Source: Microbacterium oleivorans (GTDB taxonomy: Bacteria > Actinomycetota > Actinomycetes > Actinomycetales > Microbacteriaceae). Taken from it: a stretch of DNA of 64,000 nucleotides. Positions 57,922-64,000 of this stretch are shown here, piece after piece. Made by a program: the position numbers and the translations under genes. Position 1 is the stretch's first letter; the number at the start of each line of letters is the position of its first letter. Location of the stretch: NCBI RefSeq assembly GCF_001691565.1, contig NZ_MAYO01000003.1, forward strand, positions 434,001 through 498,000, in the 5' to 3' direction. The notes beneath the pieces were generated by a model. It saw nothing but the letters and a program-made list of their open reading frames with translations. It ran no database searches and was not told where the DNA came from.

Positions 57922-58434
57922 TCAGATGACGGTCAAGTCCACCTGGATCTCGTCCGCGAGCTCTTCCAGCGCCCGGGTCACGTCCGCGGCATCCGACCCC
58001 GCCGGCAGCCGGAATGCCACCGTCGCCTCGAAAAGCGTCCCGCCGGCCATCGGAGCGTCGAGCGTGCGGCTGCGGAAGGTGTCGACGCTGAGCGCGTGGT
58101 CGGCGATGGCCGCGGTGACGTCGCGCACGATGCCCGGCCTGTCGTTGCCCAGGACGGTCACCTCGAGCGAACGCTCGGCGTCCTCCGGAGCGATGGCGGC
58201 ACGTCCCCCGTGGACGCTGACACGCAGCATCCCGTCCAGTCGTTCGAGGGCGGAGACCAGGTCGGCCCGGCGGTCGTCGTCGATCGTGACGAGCACGATG
58301 CCCGCGAACGCGCCGGCGAGCTCGGCGAGCTCACTGCGCTCCCAGTTGCCGCCGACAGCGGAGACCTGCTGGGCGAGAGCATTGACGAGGCCGGGACGGT
58401 CGTCGCCGACGACAGTGAGCACGAGGTGGGCCAT
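57922..58434 (-). CDS. two-ACT-domain regulatory protein (GcvR-like)
   Basis: A 170-residue protein made only of two ACT domains, about residues 2-80 (LVLTVVGDDRPGLVNALAQQ) and 88-168 (LEVTVLGNDRPGIVRDVTAA), each beginning with a characteristic DRPG turn. Such proteins resemble the glycine-cleavage repressor accessory GcvR and sense amino acids, but no gcv genes are close. It overlaps nothing; the AlkD-like gene follows after one base, suggesting an operon. Confidence 0.85.
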   Translation of the reverse strand: MAHLVLTVVGDDRPGLVNALAQQVSAVGGNWERSELAELAGAFAGIVLVTIDDDRRADLVSALERLDGMLRVSVHGGRAAIAPEDAERSLEVTVLGNDRPGIVRDVTAAIADHALSVDTFRSRTLDAPMAGGTLFEATVAFRLPAGSDAADVTRALEELADEIQVDLTVI

Positions 58435-58510
58435 GGCCGGATCCTATCGTCCGCGGTGCGTGCGCGCAGGGCCATGCGCACGGTGACGATCGGCGCGTAG
58501 CGTGCCCGAC

Positions 58511-59554
58511 ATGAAGGCACTCCAATACACACGAATCGGTTCCCACCCTGAGGTCGTCGAGATCGAGAAGCCCTCTCCCGGACCCGGCCAGGTCCTGCTG
58601 AAGGTCACCGCTGCGGGAGTCTGCCACTCCGACGAGTTCGTCATGAGCCTCAGTGAAGACGAGTACACGGCAGCCGGTTATCCACTTCCGCTCACCCTCG
58701 GACACGAGGGCGCCGGCATCGTCGAGGAGCTCGGCGAGGGCGTGGAGCACCTGCAGGTCGGCGACGCGGTCGCGGTGTACGGACCGTGGGGATGCGGCCG
58801 CTGCCGCAACTGCGCGCAGGGCAAAGAGAACTACTGCACGAATGCGCAGGCCGAGGGGATCATGCCCCCGGGCCTCGGCGCTCCCGGATCGATGGCGGAA
58901 TACATGATCGTCGACAGCGCCCGGCACCTCGTGCCGCTCGGCGACCTCGATCCCGTGCAGAACGTGTCGTTGACGGATGCCGGCTTGACGCCCTACCACG
59001 CGATCAAGACCTCGCTCCCGAAGCTCGGAGCGGGAACCACCGCCGTCGTGATCGGGACCGGTGGCCTGGGCCACGTCGCGATCCAGATCCTCCGCGCCGT
59101 GTCGGCAGCGACGGTCATCGCGCTCGACGTGAGCGAGGAGAAGCTCGACCTCGCGCGCGAGGTCGGCGCACACCACGCCGTCATGAGCGACGAGAACGCC
59201 GTGTCTCGGATCCGCGAGCTCACCGGCGGCCTCGGGGCGAACGCCGTGTTCGATTTCGTCGGCGCAGAACCGACGATCGCGACCGCCGTCGGGGCCGCGG
59301 CCCTCGATGCCGATGTCACGATCGTCGGCATCGGCGGCGGAACCGCGCATGTCGGCTTCGGATCCATCGCCTACGACGCCGCGCTCCGCATCCCCTACTG
59401 GGGCTCGCGCAGCGAACTGGTGGAGGTCCTCGACCTCGCCCGTTCGGGTCAGGTCGGCGTCGAGGTCCAGCGGTACTCCCTCGACGACGGGCCGAAGGCC
59501 TACGAGGCTCTGGCAGCCGGTGACGTCCGAGGCCGCGCCGTCATCGTCCCCTGA
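58511..59554 (+). CDS. zinc-dependent NAD(P)-binding alcohol dehydrogenase
   Basis: Medium-chain dehydrogenase of 347 residues. The catalytic zinc ligands are C38 and H65-E66 (GHEGAG), the structural zinc cysteines are C95, C98, C101 and C109 (CGRCRNC), and the nucleotide loop is GTGGLGHVA (182-190), with an Asp at the end of the second beta strand (ALDVSEEK) favouring NAD. ATG 58511 is chosen: TAGCGT ends seven bases before it, implying a leaderless transcript; an upstream GTG at 58502 is possible. The substrate is unknown. Confidence 0.9.
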   Translation: MKALQYTRIGSHPEVVEIEKPSPGPGQVLLKVTAAGVCHSDEFVMSLSEDEYTAAGYPLPLTLGHEGAGIVEELGEGVEHLQVGDAVAVYGPWGCGRCRNCAQGKENYCTNAQAEGIMPPGLGAPGSMAEYMIVDSARHLVPLGDLDPVQNVSLTDAGLTPYHAIKTSLPKLGAGTTAVVIGTGGLGHVAIQILRAVSAATVIALDVSEEKLDLAREVGAHHAVMSDENAVSRIRELTGGLGANAVFDFVGAEPTIATAVGAAALDADVTIVGIGGGTAHVGFGSIAYDAALRIPYWGSRSELVEVLDLARSGQVGVEVQRYSLDDGPKAYEALAAGDVRGRAVIVP

Positions 59555-59572
59555 GATGTCGCGGGGTCGCGA

Positions 59573-59923
59573 TCACGCCTCTCCGGCGTCGGTGACGACC
59601 GGCGCCAGGATGATGATCGCGGCCCCGACGAGGGCGATCGCCGATCCGACGTAGTCCCAGAGCGTCGGACGGAACCCGTCGACGACGATCCCCCACGCCA
59701 GGGAGCCCGCGATGAAAACACCTCCGTAGGCTGCGAGCACCCGCCCGAAGTTCGCATCGGGTTGGAACGCGGCGACGAATCCGTAGGCCCCTAGCGCGAC
59801 GATCCCCAGCAGCGCGAACCACCATCCGCGGTTCTCCCGCACGGCCTGCCAGATCAGCCACGCGCCGCCGATCTCGGCGACGGCGGCGACGACGAAGAGG
59901 GTGACGATCCGAGCGGTGGTCAT
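59573..59923 (-). CDS. YnfA family small membrane protein
   Basis: A 116-residue protein with four hydrophobic helices ([74 protein letters not shown]) and the family motif [11 protein letters not shown]. YnfA proteins are SMR-like; roles in efflux are suggested but substrates are unclear. Converges on the alcohol dehydrogenase gene, with an 18-base gap. Confidence 0.93.
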   Translation of the reverse strand: MTTARIVTLFVVAAVAEIGGAWLIWQAVRENRGWWFALLGIVALGAYGFVAAFQPDANFGRVLAAYGGVFIAGSLAWGIVVDGFRPTLWDYVGSAIALVGAAIIILAPVVTDAGEA

Positions 59924-60058
59924 GCGGTCAGTCTGTCAGCGTGGGATGACGACGACGTGTCATCGGCGGATGCGCATGATCGATCGCCTCGGGGTGAGAG
60001 GATGTCCGAGGAGACCGCAGCTCCACCCTCTCTGTACGCCTAGACCTGGGTCGGTTCC

Positions 60059-60373
60059 ATGGGACTCCTCTCCTACAACGCCACGACGCGATTCGACATC
60101 GACGACCGGACACTCGTCCACCTCGAGGCGGTCATCTACGCCAAGCTCCGCCGAGGGGAGGCGTTCCTCTTCACCTGGTCGCGTGCCGCCGGTGAAGGCG
60201 CGGGACGCACGACGGTCTGGATGAACCGCGCCGCCCGACTGGCGTTCCGTCGGCGCCATGACACGCGCATCCCTCTCAACCACGAGTGGATCGACCGTCT
60301 GATGACGGCGGCCAACTCCCCCGCCGGACTGCACGAGCTTCCGGAATCCGAGAGCGCCGACGCCGTCGGCTGA
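60059..60373 (+). CDS. small Microbacteriaceae-type protein of unknown function
   Basis: A 104-residue protein, MGLLSYNATTRFDIDDRTLVHL at the N-terminus (first 20 shown are the most family-like), then KLRRGEAFLFTWSRAAGEG and WMNRAARLAF. Similar short proteins with a basic, Trp-containing centre are common in Microbacteriaceae and are sometimes misnamed DNA ligase-related. A TAGACC box at 60041 precedes the ATG. No motif gives a function. Confidence 0.75.
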   Translation: MGLLSYNATTRFDIDDRTLVHLEAVIYAKLRRGEAFLFTWSRAAGEGAGRTTVWMNRAARLAFRRRHDTRIPLNHEWIDRLMTAANSPAGLHELPESESADAVG

Positions 60374-60434
60374 TCGGCCTCGGTGTGGCCACGGCTGCAG
60401 CGGTGGCCGCACCGAGCTCGCGCCGCGAAACAAA

Positions 60435-60459
60435 AAACCCCCGGGGTGACCGGGGGTTT
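60435..60459 (-). terminator. terminator downstream of the minus-strand tRNA cluster
   Basis: AAACCCCCGG and CCGGGGGTTT form a perfect 10-bp stem with a 5-base loop; on the minus strand the stem is followed by further T residues (run of six T in all). It ends the Gly-Cys-Val tRNA transcript and could also stop the 60059 gene. Confidence 0.88.
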
Positions 60460-60464
60460 GTCTG

Positions 60465-60536
60465 TGCGCGATACTGGGATCGAACCAGTGACCTCTTCCG
60501 TGTCAGGGAAGCGCGCTACCGCTGCGCCAATCGCGC
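60465..60536 (-). tRNA. tRNA-Val(GAC)
   Basis: 72-base cloverleaf: acceptor GCGCGAT/ATCGCGC with discriminator A, D-arm GCGC, anticodon stem CTTCC/GGAAG with loop CTGACAC (anticodon GAC), T-loop TTCGATC. CCA is not encoded. It lies last in the Gly-Cys-Val order and is followed by the terminator at 60435. Confidence 0.95.
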
Positions 60537-60560
60537 CTGTGAAGGCTGTTGAGTTGTGAG

Positions 60561-60634
60561 TGGAGGTGGCGACGGGATTCGAACCCGTGTGGACGGCTTT
60601 GCAGGCCGCTGCCTAGCCACTCGGCCACGCCACC
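60561..60634 (-). tRNA. tRNA-Cys(GCA)
   Basis: Acceptor GGTGGCG/CGCCACC, anticodon loop CTGCAAA (anticodon GCA), T-loop TTCGAAT, discriminator T. The 3' CCA appears to be encoded (60561-60563), unlike the other three tRNAs in the cluster. Confidence 0.94.
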
Positions 60635-60689
60635 GTGTGTGGTTTGACCCACGTGACGCGATCTCCCCGGAGGAAGATCCCCACACTCG

Positions 60690-60761
60690 AGCGGATGACG
60701 AGATTCGAACTCGCGACCCTCACCTTGGCAAGGTGATGCGCTACCACTGCGCTACATCCGC
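60690..60761 (-). tRNA. tRNA-Gly(GCC)
   Basis: 72-base cloverleaf: acceptor GCGGATG/CATCCGC, D-arm GCGC, anticodon stem TCACC/GGTGA with loop TTGCCAA (anticodon GCC), T-loop TTCGAAT, discriminator T. No encoded CCA. First of three minus-strand tRNAs. Confidence 0.95.
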
Positions 60762-60793
60762 ATTTCTTTCCGGATCTCTCCGGCACTCGTTAA

Positions 60794-60821
60794 ACATTAG
60801 ACGATTCCTGCGCCAGTGCAA
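60794..60821 (-). promoter_or_regulatory. promoter of the minus-strand tRNA cluster
   Basis: TTGCAC (60816-60821), a 16-base spacer and TAATGT (60794-60799), about 33 bases before the tRNA-Gly 5' end. It is the best sigma-70-type match in the window. Confidence 0.65.
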
Positions 60822-60921
60822 AACCGACGCCGCCCCGCGCGTGTCTCGCCGTCGAGGGCTTCACCGGTTCGGTCGGACGCGCCGCATCCGGTATGCTCGG
60901 TCATCGGCCCGAGTGTCATTC

Positions 60922-60994
60922 GGGCGATTGGCGCAGTTGGTAGCGCGCTTCCTTCACACGGAAGAGGTCGTCGGTTCGAGTCCGGCATCGCCCA
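60922..60994 (+). tRNA. tRNA-Val(CAC)
   Basis: 73-base cloverleaf: acceptor GGGCGAT/ATCGCCC, anticodon stem CTTCC/GGAAG with loop TTCACAC (anticodon CAC), T-loop TTCGAGT, discriminator A. CCA not encoded (ACCG follows). A TATGCT -10 box at 60892-60897 precedes it. Confidence 0.95.
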
Positions 60995-61000
60995 CCGAGA

Positions 61001-61022
61001 AGCCCCCGGATTTCCGGGGGCT
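61001..61022. terminator. terminator between tRNA-Val(CAC) and the convergent PemK/MazF-like gene
   Basis: AGCCCCCGGA and TCCGGGGGCT form a 10-bp stem with a two-base loop, followed on plus by TTCGTCGTTCTC. It ends the tRNA transcript and may act bidirectionally. Confidence 0.8.
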
Positions 61023-61039
61023 TTCGTCGTTCTCGCACC

Positions 61040-61510
61040 TCAGACCGACCAGCCGTACCGGGCCTTCAGCGCAGCGGTGACGCGGTCGAAGCGGCGACGG
61101 TCCAGGGCGGCTCCCTCGCGACGCATCGCACCCGGCGGGACGCTGTAGAGGTGACCGAGATCGACCCACGAGGGGCGGCCGGAGGCATCCCACTCCCCCG
61201 GTCCGAGCGCCAGATGCTCTCCGTCGCGGTCGTGTGGCTTGCTCGTCAGGCGGACCGCGTACAGCCGGTCGCGACCGTGCTGGCCGATGACGAGCACCGG
61301 ACGATCCTTGCCACGCCCGTCGGCTTCGTCGAACGGAACCCAGGTCCACACGATCTCGCCCGCATCGGGATCGCCGTCAGGCTCGGGCCGATAGCTGATG
61401 CGGAGGTCCCGGACGTCACCGGGCATCACACGCACGGTTCCTGTCAACGGCTCCGCGTCGGGCGACGGCCGGAACAGGCGGACGAGGGCGGAGATCAGGC
61501 GCGATGTCAC
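61040..61510 (-). CDS. PemK/MazF-like toxin-family protein, no antitoxin
   Basis: A 156-residue protein whose central part, GEIVWTWVPFDEADGRGKDR followed by PVLVIG, matches the start of the PemK/MazF endoribonuclease barrel. A C-terminal YSVPPGAMRREGAALDRRRF follows. An N-terminal arginine-containing extension of about 45 residues precedes the barrel. No antitoxin-size gene lies upstream or downstream, so this may be a solitary, possibly non-toxic relative, a common type in actinobacteria. Confidence 0.82.
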   Translation of the reverse strand: MTSRLISALVRLFRPSPDAEPLTGTVRVMPGDVRDLRISYRPEPDGDPDAGEIVWTWVPFDEADGRGKDRPVLVIGQHGRDRLYAVRLTSKPHDRDGEHLALGPGEWDASGRPSWVDLGHLYSVPPGAMRREGAALDRRRFDRVTAALKARYGWSV

Positions 61511-61542
61511 GCCGTCACCCTAGCCCTCGTCCGCGGATCCGG

Positions 61543-62826
61543 TCAGTTGTTGAGGATCACGTCCGCTTCGGCGAAGAACTCCTCCACCGCGGCATCCACC
61601 GTCTTCGTACCCAGTCCGAGCTCCTTACCCAGATCCCAGAACTTCTGTTCCAGCGAGCCGTAGCCCACGACAGCCGGCGGCGGAGCGTCGCCGATCCGGT
61701 CGGACACCGACTCGATGTAGTCCGCGACCTGCCGATCGGGGCCCTCGAGCTTCGTGCCCGTCAGCTTGCTGCTGGATGCCGGGAATCCGAGGGTCGTGCC
61801 GAAGATCTCCCCGGCCTCAGGGCTGTTGACCACGAAGTCGAGGAAGATCGCGGCGGCCTCGGGGTGCTTCGTCCGCGAGGAGATCGCGACCTGCAGACCG
61901 CCCTGACGGTAGAGGTCCTTCGCTCCGGCATCCGTCGTCGGCGGCGCCACGATGGCGATGGACGATGCTCCGGAGTCGGCCAGGTACCCGCCGAGGAAGT
62001 TACTCCAGCTCATCTCGCTCAGGGTGCGGGTCGAACCGAAGCCGGAAATGGGGCTGATCTCCTCCAGCTGCTGCTGCGGGATCGTGATGCCGTCGCGCAG
62101 GGCGGCTCCCGACTCCCAGAAGGCCGCCAACTCGTCCTTCGTGAAACCGAGTTCGCCCTTCTCGGTGTACAGCGCCTTCCCCGCGGCTCGGAGCTGCAGC
62201 TCGAGCACCTGGATGCGTTGGGTGTAGTCGGTCCCGCCGAAGGGGTCGCCGCCCGTCTTCTCGGTGACCTCGGCAAGCCAAGCGTCGAACTCATCGAACG
62301 AAGAGCCCGCCGCGGGCAGCTCGAGACCGTTCTTCGTCAGGAGGTCTTCGTTGACGAAGTTCGCCCAGAGGCTGTAGCCGGTCGGGAGAGAGTACTGCGT
62401 GCCGTCCAGCCGTCCCGTGCTGAGCAGGCTGTCGTCGAACGTCGTGAAATCGATCTGATCGGCCACCTCGTTCAGGTCGAGGATCGCTCCGCTCTCGCCG
62501 TACTGGCGCAGGTAGCTGTCCGAGAACTGGAAGACGTCGGGCAGGCTGCCGCTCGCCGCCTCCACCTGCCGCTGCTCCCAGTAACTCGGGAAGTCCGTGA
62601 ACGTGGTCTTGATGGTGATGTTGGGGTGTTCCTCGTTGAACGCCTCGATGAGATCCGCGTAGCGGGCCGCGCGATCGTCGTTCCCCCACCACGCGAAATC
62701 GAGGGAGACCTTCTCGTCGGGATCGAACGTACCGCCTGCGTCGGAGGCGGCGGGACTGCAGCCGACCAGCGAAACAGCGAAGACGGCTGCGGCCGCCCAG
62801 GCGGTGGTCGTACGGATGCGGGACAT
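61543..62826 (-). CDS. ABC transporter sugar-type substrate-binding lipoprotein
   Basis: A 427-residue family 1 extracellular binding protein. The signal (MSRIRTTTAWAAAAVFAVS) ends in lipobox LVGC, with the lipidated Cys at residue 23. The mature protein has DFAWWGNDDRAARYADLIEA, FNEEHPNITIKTTF and LPDVFQFSDSYLRQYGESGA, typical of carbohydrate binders. No permease or ATPase gene follows in the window. A LacI-type operator at 62865 fits sugar regulation. The particular sugar is unknown. Confidence 0.9.
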   Translation of the reverse strand: MSRIRTTTAWAAAAVFAVSLVGCSPAASDAGGTFDPDEKVSLDFAWWGNDDRAARYADLIEAFNEEHPNITIKTTFTDFPSYWEQRQVEAASGSLPDVFQFSDSYLRQYGESGAILDLNEVADQIDFTTFDDSLLSTGRLDGTQYSLPTGYSLWANFVNEDLLTKNGLELPAAGSSFDEFDAWLAEVTEKTGGDPFGGTDYTQRIQVLELQLRAAGKALYTEKGELGFTKDELAAFWESGAALRDGITIPQQQLEEISPISGFGSTRTLSEMSWSNFLGGYLADSGASSIAIVAPPTTDAGAKDLYRQGGLQVAISSRTKHPEAAAIFLDFVVNSPEAGEIFGTTLGFPASSSKLTGTKLEGPDRQVADYIESVSDRIGDAPPPAVVGYGSLEQKFWDLGKELGLGTKTVDAAVEEFFAEADVILNN

Positions 62827-62864
62827 CGTCGTCCTTTCTCGTCCAGCATTGGACGGAATCGAAG

Positions 62865-62879
62865 GGGAAAGCGCTTCCC
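62865..62879. promoter_or_regulatory. LacI-family operator before the sugar-binding protein gene
   Basis: GGGAAAGCGCTTCCC, the AAGCGCTT-centred dyad used by many LacI/GalR repressors, lies about 39 bases before the ATG at 62826. No LacI-family gene is in the window. Confidence 0.65.
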
Positions 62880-62930
62880 GATCAACGTAGGGCAGCGCTC
62901 CGCGGCCGCACAAGCGTGAGATGAAACGAA

Positions 62931-63683
62931 TCAGTGACGCCCGACGATGCGAGCCCGCTGCACCGCCGCCGCAATGCCCCGCGTCCAGGGCGCCCCGTGC
63001 CCGGGCAGAACAACGGCAGCCTCCGTCCGTTCGAGGACGTCCAGCGAGCGAATGGATGCCGCAGCGTCCGCCGTCGCCGCATCCGCAACGATCTGCGGCC
63101 CGCCGATCCCGGTGTACGGGTCCAGGGTCACGAGGGCGTCGCCGGAGACGAGGACGTCCTGCGATGGGAAGAAGAACGCGCAGTGGCCGTCGGTATGCCC
63201 GGGCGTATGCAATGCCGTCGGACGACCCGGGACATCGACCGTCTCGCCGTCGTGAATCGCAAGATGAGCGTCGACGCCCCTGACCGCGAGAGCGCCCGCC
63301 ATCGCCATCCGTCCGATGAAGGGGAGCCCGCCGGGGTGCCCGAACAGGTAGGGCACGCGGGCGACCGCGGGGCGGTAGCTGTACGGATGACGGGCCAAGC
63401 GCCGATCCCCGGGATGGACGTGGACGGGGACGCCGTCCGATCGCAGCCCGCGTGCGAGCCCGACGTGGTCGAAATGCCCGTGAGTGAGAAGAACCGCATC
63501 GATGTCCCGCCGCGTCAGCCCGAGGTGACGCAGGAGCTCGTCCAGCACGCGGCCGGTGGCCGGGAGCCCTCCGTCGACGAGCGTGACGCCGTCCGGAGCC
63601 TTCACGAGGTAGCAATTGGTCGTGGCGACGGTGAGTCGGAAGAACCCGGGCCGGTCTTCGGACCACTGGGATGCCGATGCCAC
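62931..63683 (-). CDS. metallo-beta-lactamase-fold hydrolase
   Basis: A 250-residue protein with the metal motif THGHFDH (67-73), further ligands in ALHTPGHTDGHCAFF, SGDALVTLDPY, and VVLPGHGAPW. The fold covers glyoxalase II, quorum-quenching lactonases and many others; no subfamily could be fixed. GTG at 63681-63683 is preceded by GGAGGA at seven bases. It begins two bases before the end of the DUF6098-like gene region and could be co-transcribed with it. Confidence 0.88.
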   Translation of the reverse strand: MASASQWSEDRPGFFRLTVATTNCYLVKAPDGVTLVDGGLPATGRVLDELLRHLGLTRRDIDAVLLTHGHFDHVGLARGLRSDGVPVHVHPGDRRLARHPYSYRPAVARVPYLFGHPGGLPFIGRMAMAGALAVRGVDAHLAIHDGETVDVPGRPTALHTPGHTDGHCAFFFPSQDVLVSGDALVTLDPYTGIGGPQIVADAATADAAASIRSLDVLERTEAAVVLPGHGAPWTRGIAAAVQRARIVGRH

Positions 63684-63685
63684 GA

Positions 63686-64000
63686 TCAGTCCTCCGGTCC
63701 GCGACCGGCGTCGAACGCGGCCGCGTACCGCCGAGCCGCCTCGTCGAGCAGGGCCGGATCGAGGATGGCGACGGGCTCCGCGTCCGCGATCAGCGGCTCG
63801 CAATCGGGACCGCGTCCGACGTGGTCGCCTCGGAGAACCCAGGCGATCCGCTCCGGGTTCTCCGCTGCCAGGTGCCGATACTGCGACAGCTGACGCGCCA
63901 GCCAGTCCTCGAGCGGCCGCGTCCACCAAGCCTCTGCGTCCAGCGGATTCACCGAGAGGCCCGGGAGTCGAAGCCCGCTCTCGGTGTCCACACTCGAGCA
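63686..64000 (-). CDS. DUF6098-like protein, N-terminus beyond the window
   Basis: About 105 C-terminal residues are present. The segment LPGLSVNPLDAEAWWTRPLE continues with DWLARQLSQYRHL and a VLRGDHVGRGPDCEPLI, seen in a small actinobacterial family of unknown function. A GTG at 63989-63991 is in frame, but the reading frame runs on to the window edge without a stop, and family members extend further upstream, so I treat the gene as truncated here. Confidence 0.7.
   Translation of the reverse strand, partial: CSSVDTESGLRLPGLSVNPLDAEAWWTRPLEDWLARQLSQYRHLAAENPERIAWVLRGDHVGRGPDCEPLIADAEPVAILDPALLDEAARRYAAAFDAGRGPED

Noticed and set aside
60465..60994. tRNA cluster as an integration site for a prophage or island.
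   Set aside because: No integrase, repeat of a tRNA 3' end or phage gene lies nearby.
1..64000. CRISPR array, rRNA operon, insertion sequence, origin of replication.
   Set aside because: No regularly spaced direct repeats, rRNA sequence, transposase gene or DnaA-box cluster was seen on either strand.

Overview
The window is a stretch of high-GC (roughly 70% by eye) actinobacterial chromosome. Its gene order, together with lineage-typical small genes (an mIHF-guanylate kinase fusion, a DUF6098-type protein, a short Microbacteriaceae-type hypothetical protein), points to Microbacterium or a close relative in the Microbacteriaceae. About 66 protein genes and four tRNA genes are packed at very high density, many joined by 4-bp ATGA or GTGA stop/start overlaps. 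No gene-free stretch longer than 300 bases exists; the largest gap is 23554-23840. No rRNA, CRISPR array, insertion sequence, integrase or prophage gene was seen. Most genes lie on the minus strand.

Layout, left to right. 1-7182: a minus-strand housekeeping run transcribed rpoZ, metK, priA, fmt, rsmB, rpe, hisE, hisG (hisG is cut by the window start). 7291-13952: a six-gene block with a taurine/sulfonate/nitrate-type ABC importer, acetyl-CoA synthetase, O-acetylhomoserine sulfhydrylase (metY) and a CoA-binding-domain protein. It lies between gmk and rpoZ, which are usually neighbours. 14041-23553: the pyrimidine operon pyrR-pyrB-pyrC-(membrane protein)-carA-carB-pyrF followed by gmk, headed by a recognisable PyrR-binding RNA loop. 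23841-24656: an isolated plus-strand AbiEi/DUF559-type gene flanked by two strong inverted repeats. 24758-30515: nusB, efp and the shikimate genes aroQ, aroB, aroK, aroC, aroE, with a GNAT acetyltransferase embedded. 30479-38510: mltG, ruvX, alaS, a small membrane protein, rpsD, a TPR-NUDIX protein and rarA.

38637-40927: three plus-strand genes (small membrane protein, DUF349 protein, AbiEi-like protein), the last overlapping the 3' end of the stringent-response gene relA. 40906-49582: relA, secF, secD, yajC, ruvB, ruvA, ruvC and a YebC family gene, the usual actinobacterial order. 49641-53359: vitamin B6 genes, with pdxS-pdxT diverging from a MocR-type regulator (pdxR) and pdxY. 53381-60373: HIT hydrolase, thrS, an ion-transporter-superfamily protein, an AlkD-like DNA repair protein, a two-ACT-domain protein, a zinc alcohol dehydrogenase, a YnfA protein and a small lineage-specific protein. 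60465-60994: tRNA-Val(GAC), tRNA-Cys and tRNA-Gly on minus, tRNA-Val(CAC) on plus. 61040-64000: a PemK/MazF-like protein, a sugar-type ABC binding lipoprotein with a LacI-type operator upstream, a metallo-beta-lactamase-fold hydrolase and a truncated DUF6098-like gene.

Functionally the window is mostly core metabolism. The most interesting inferred unit is 7291-13952: O-acetylhomoserine sulfhydrylation releases acetate, and the acetyl-CoA synthetase in the same transcription unit could return that acetate to acetyl-CoA, with the ABC importer possibly supplying the sulfur source. Other points of interest are the mIHF-Gmk fusion, the TPR-NUDIX fusion, regulatory RNA candidates before pyrR and rpsD, the 40-bp pdxR/pdxS intergenic region, and a strongly over-represented octamer, GGATGCCG/CGGCATCC, scattered through genes and gaps.
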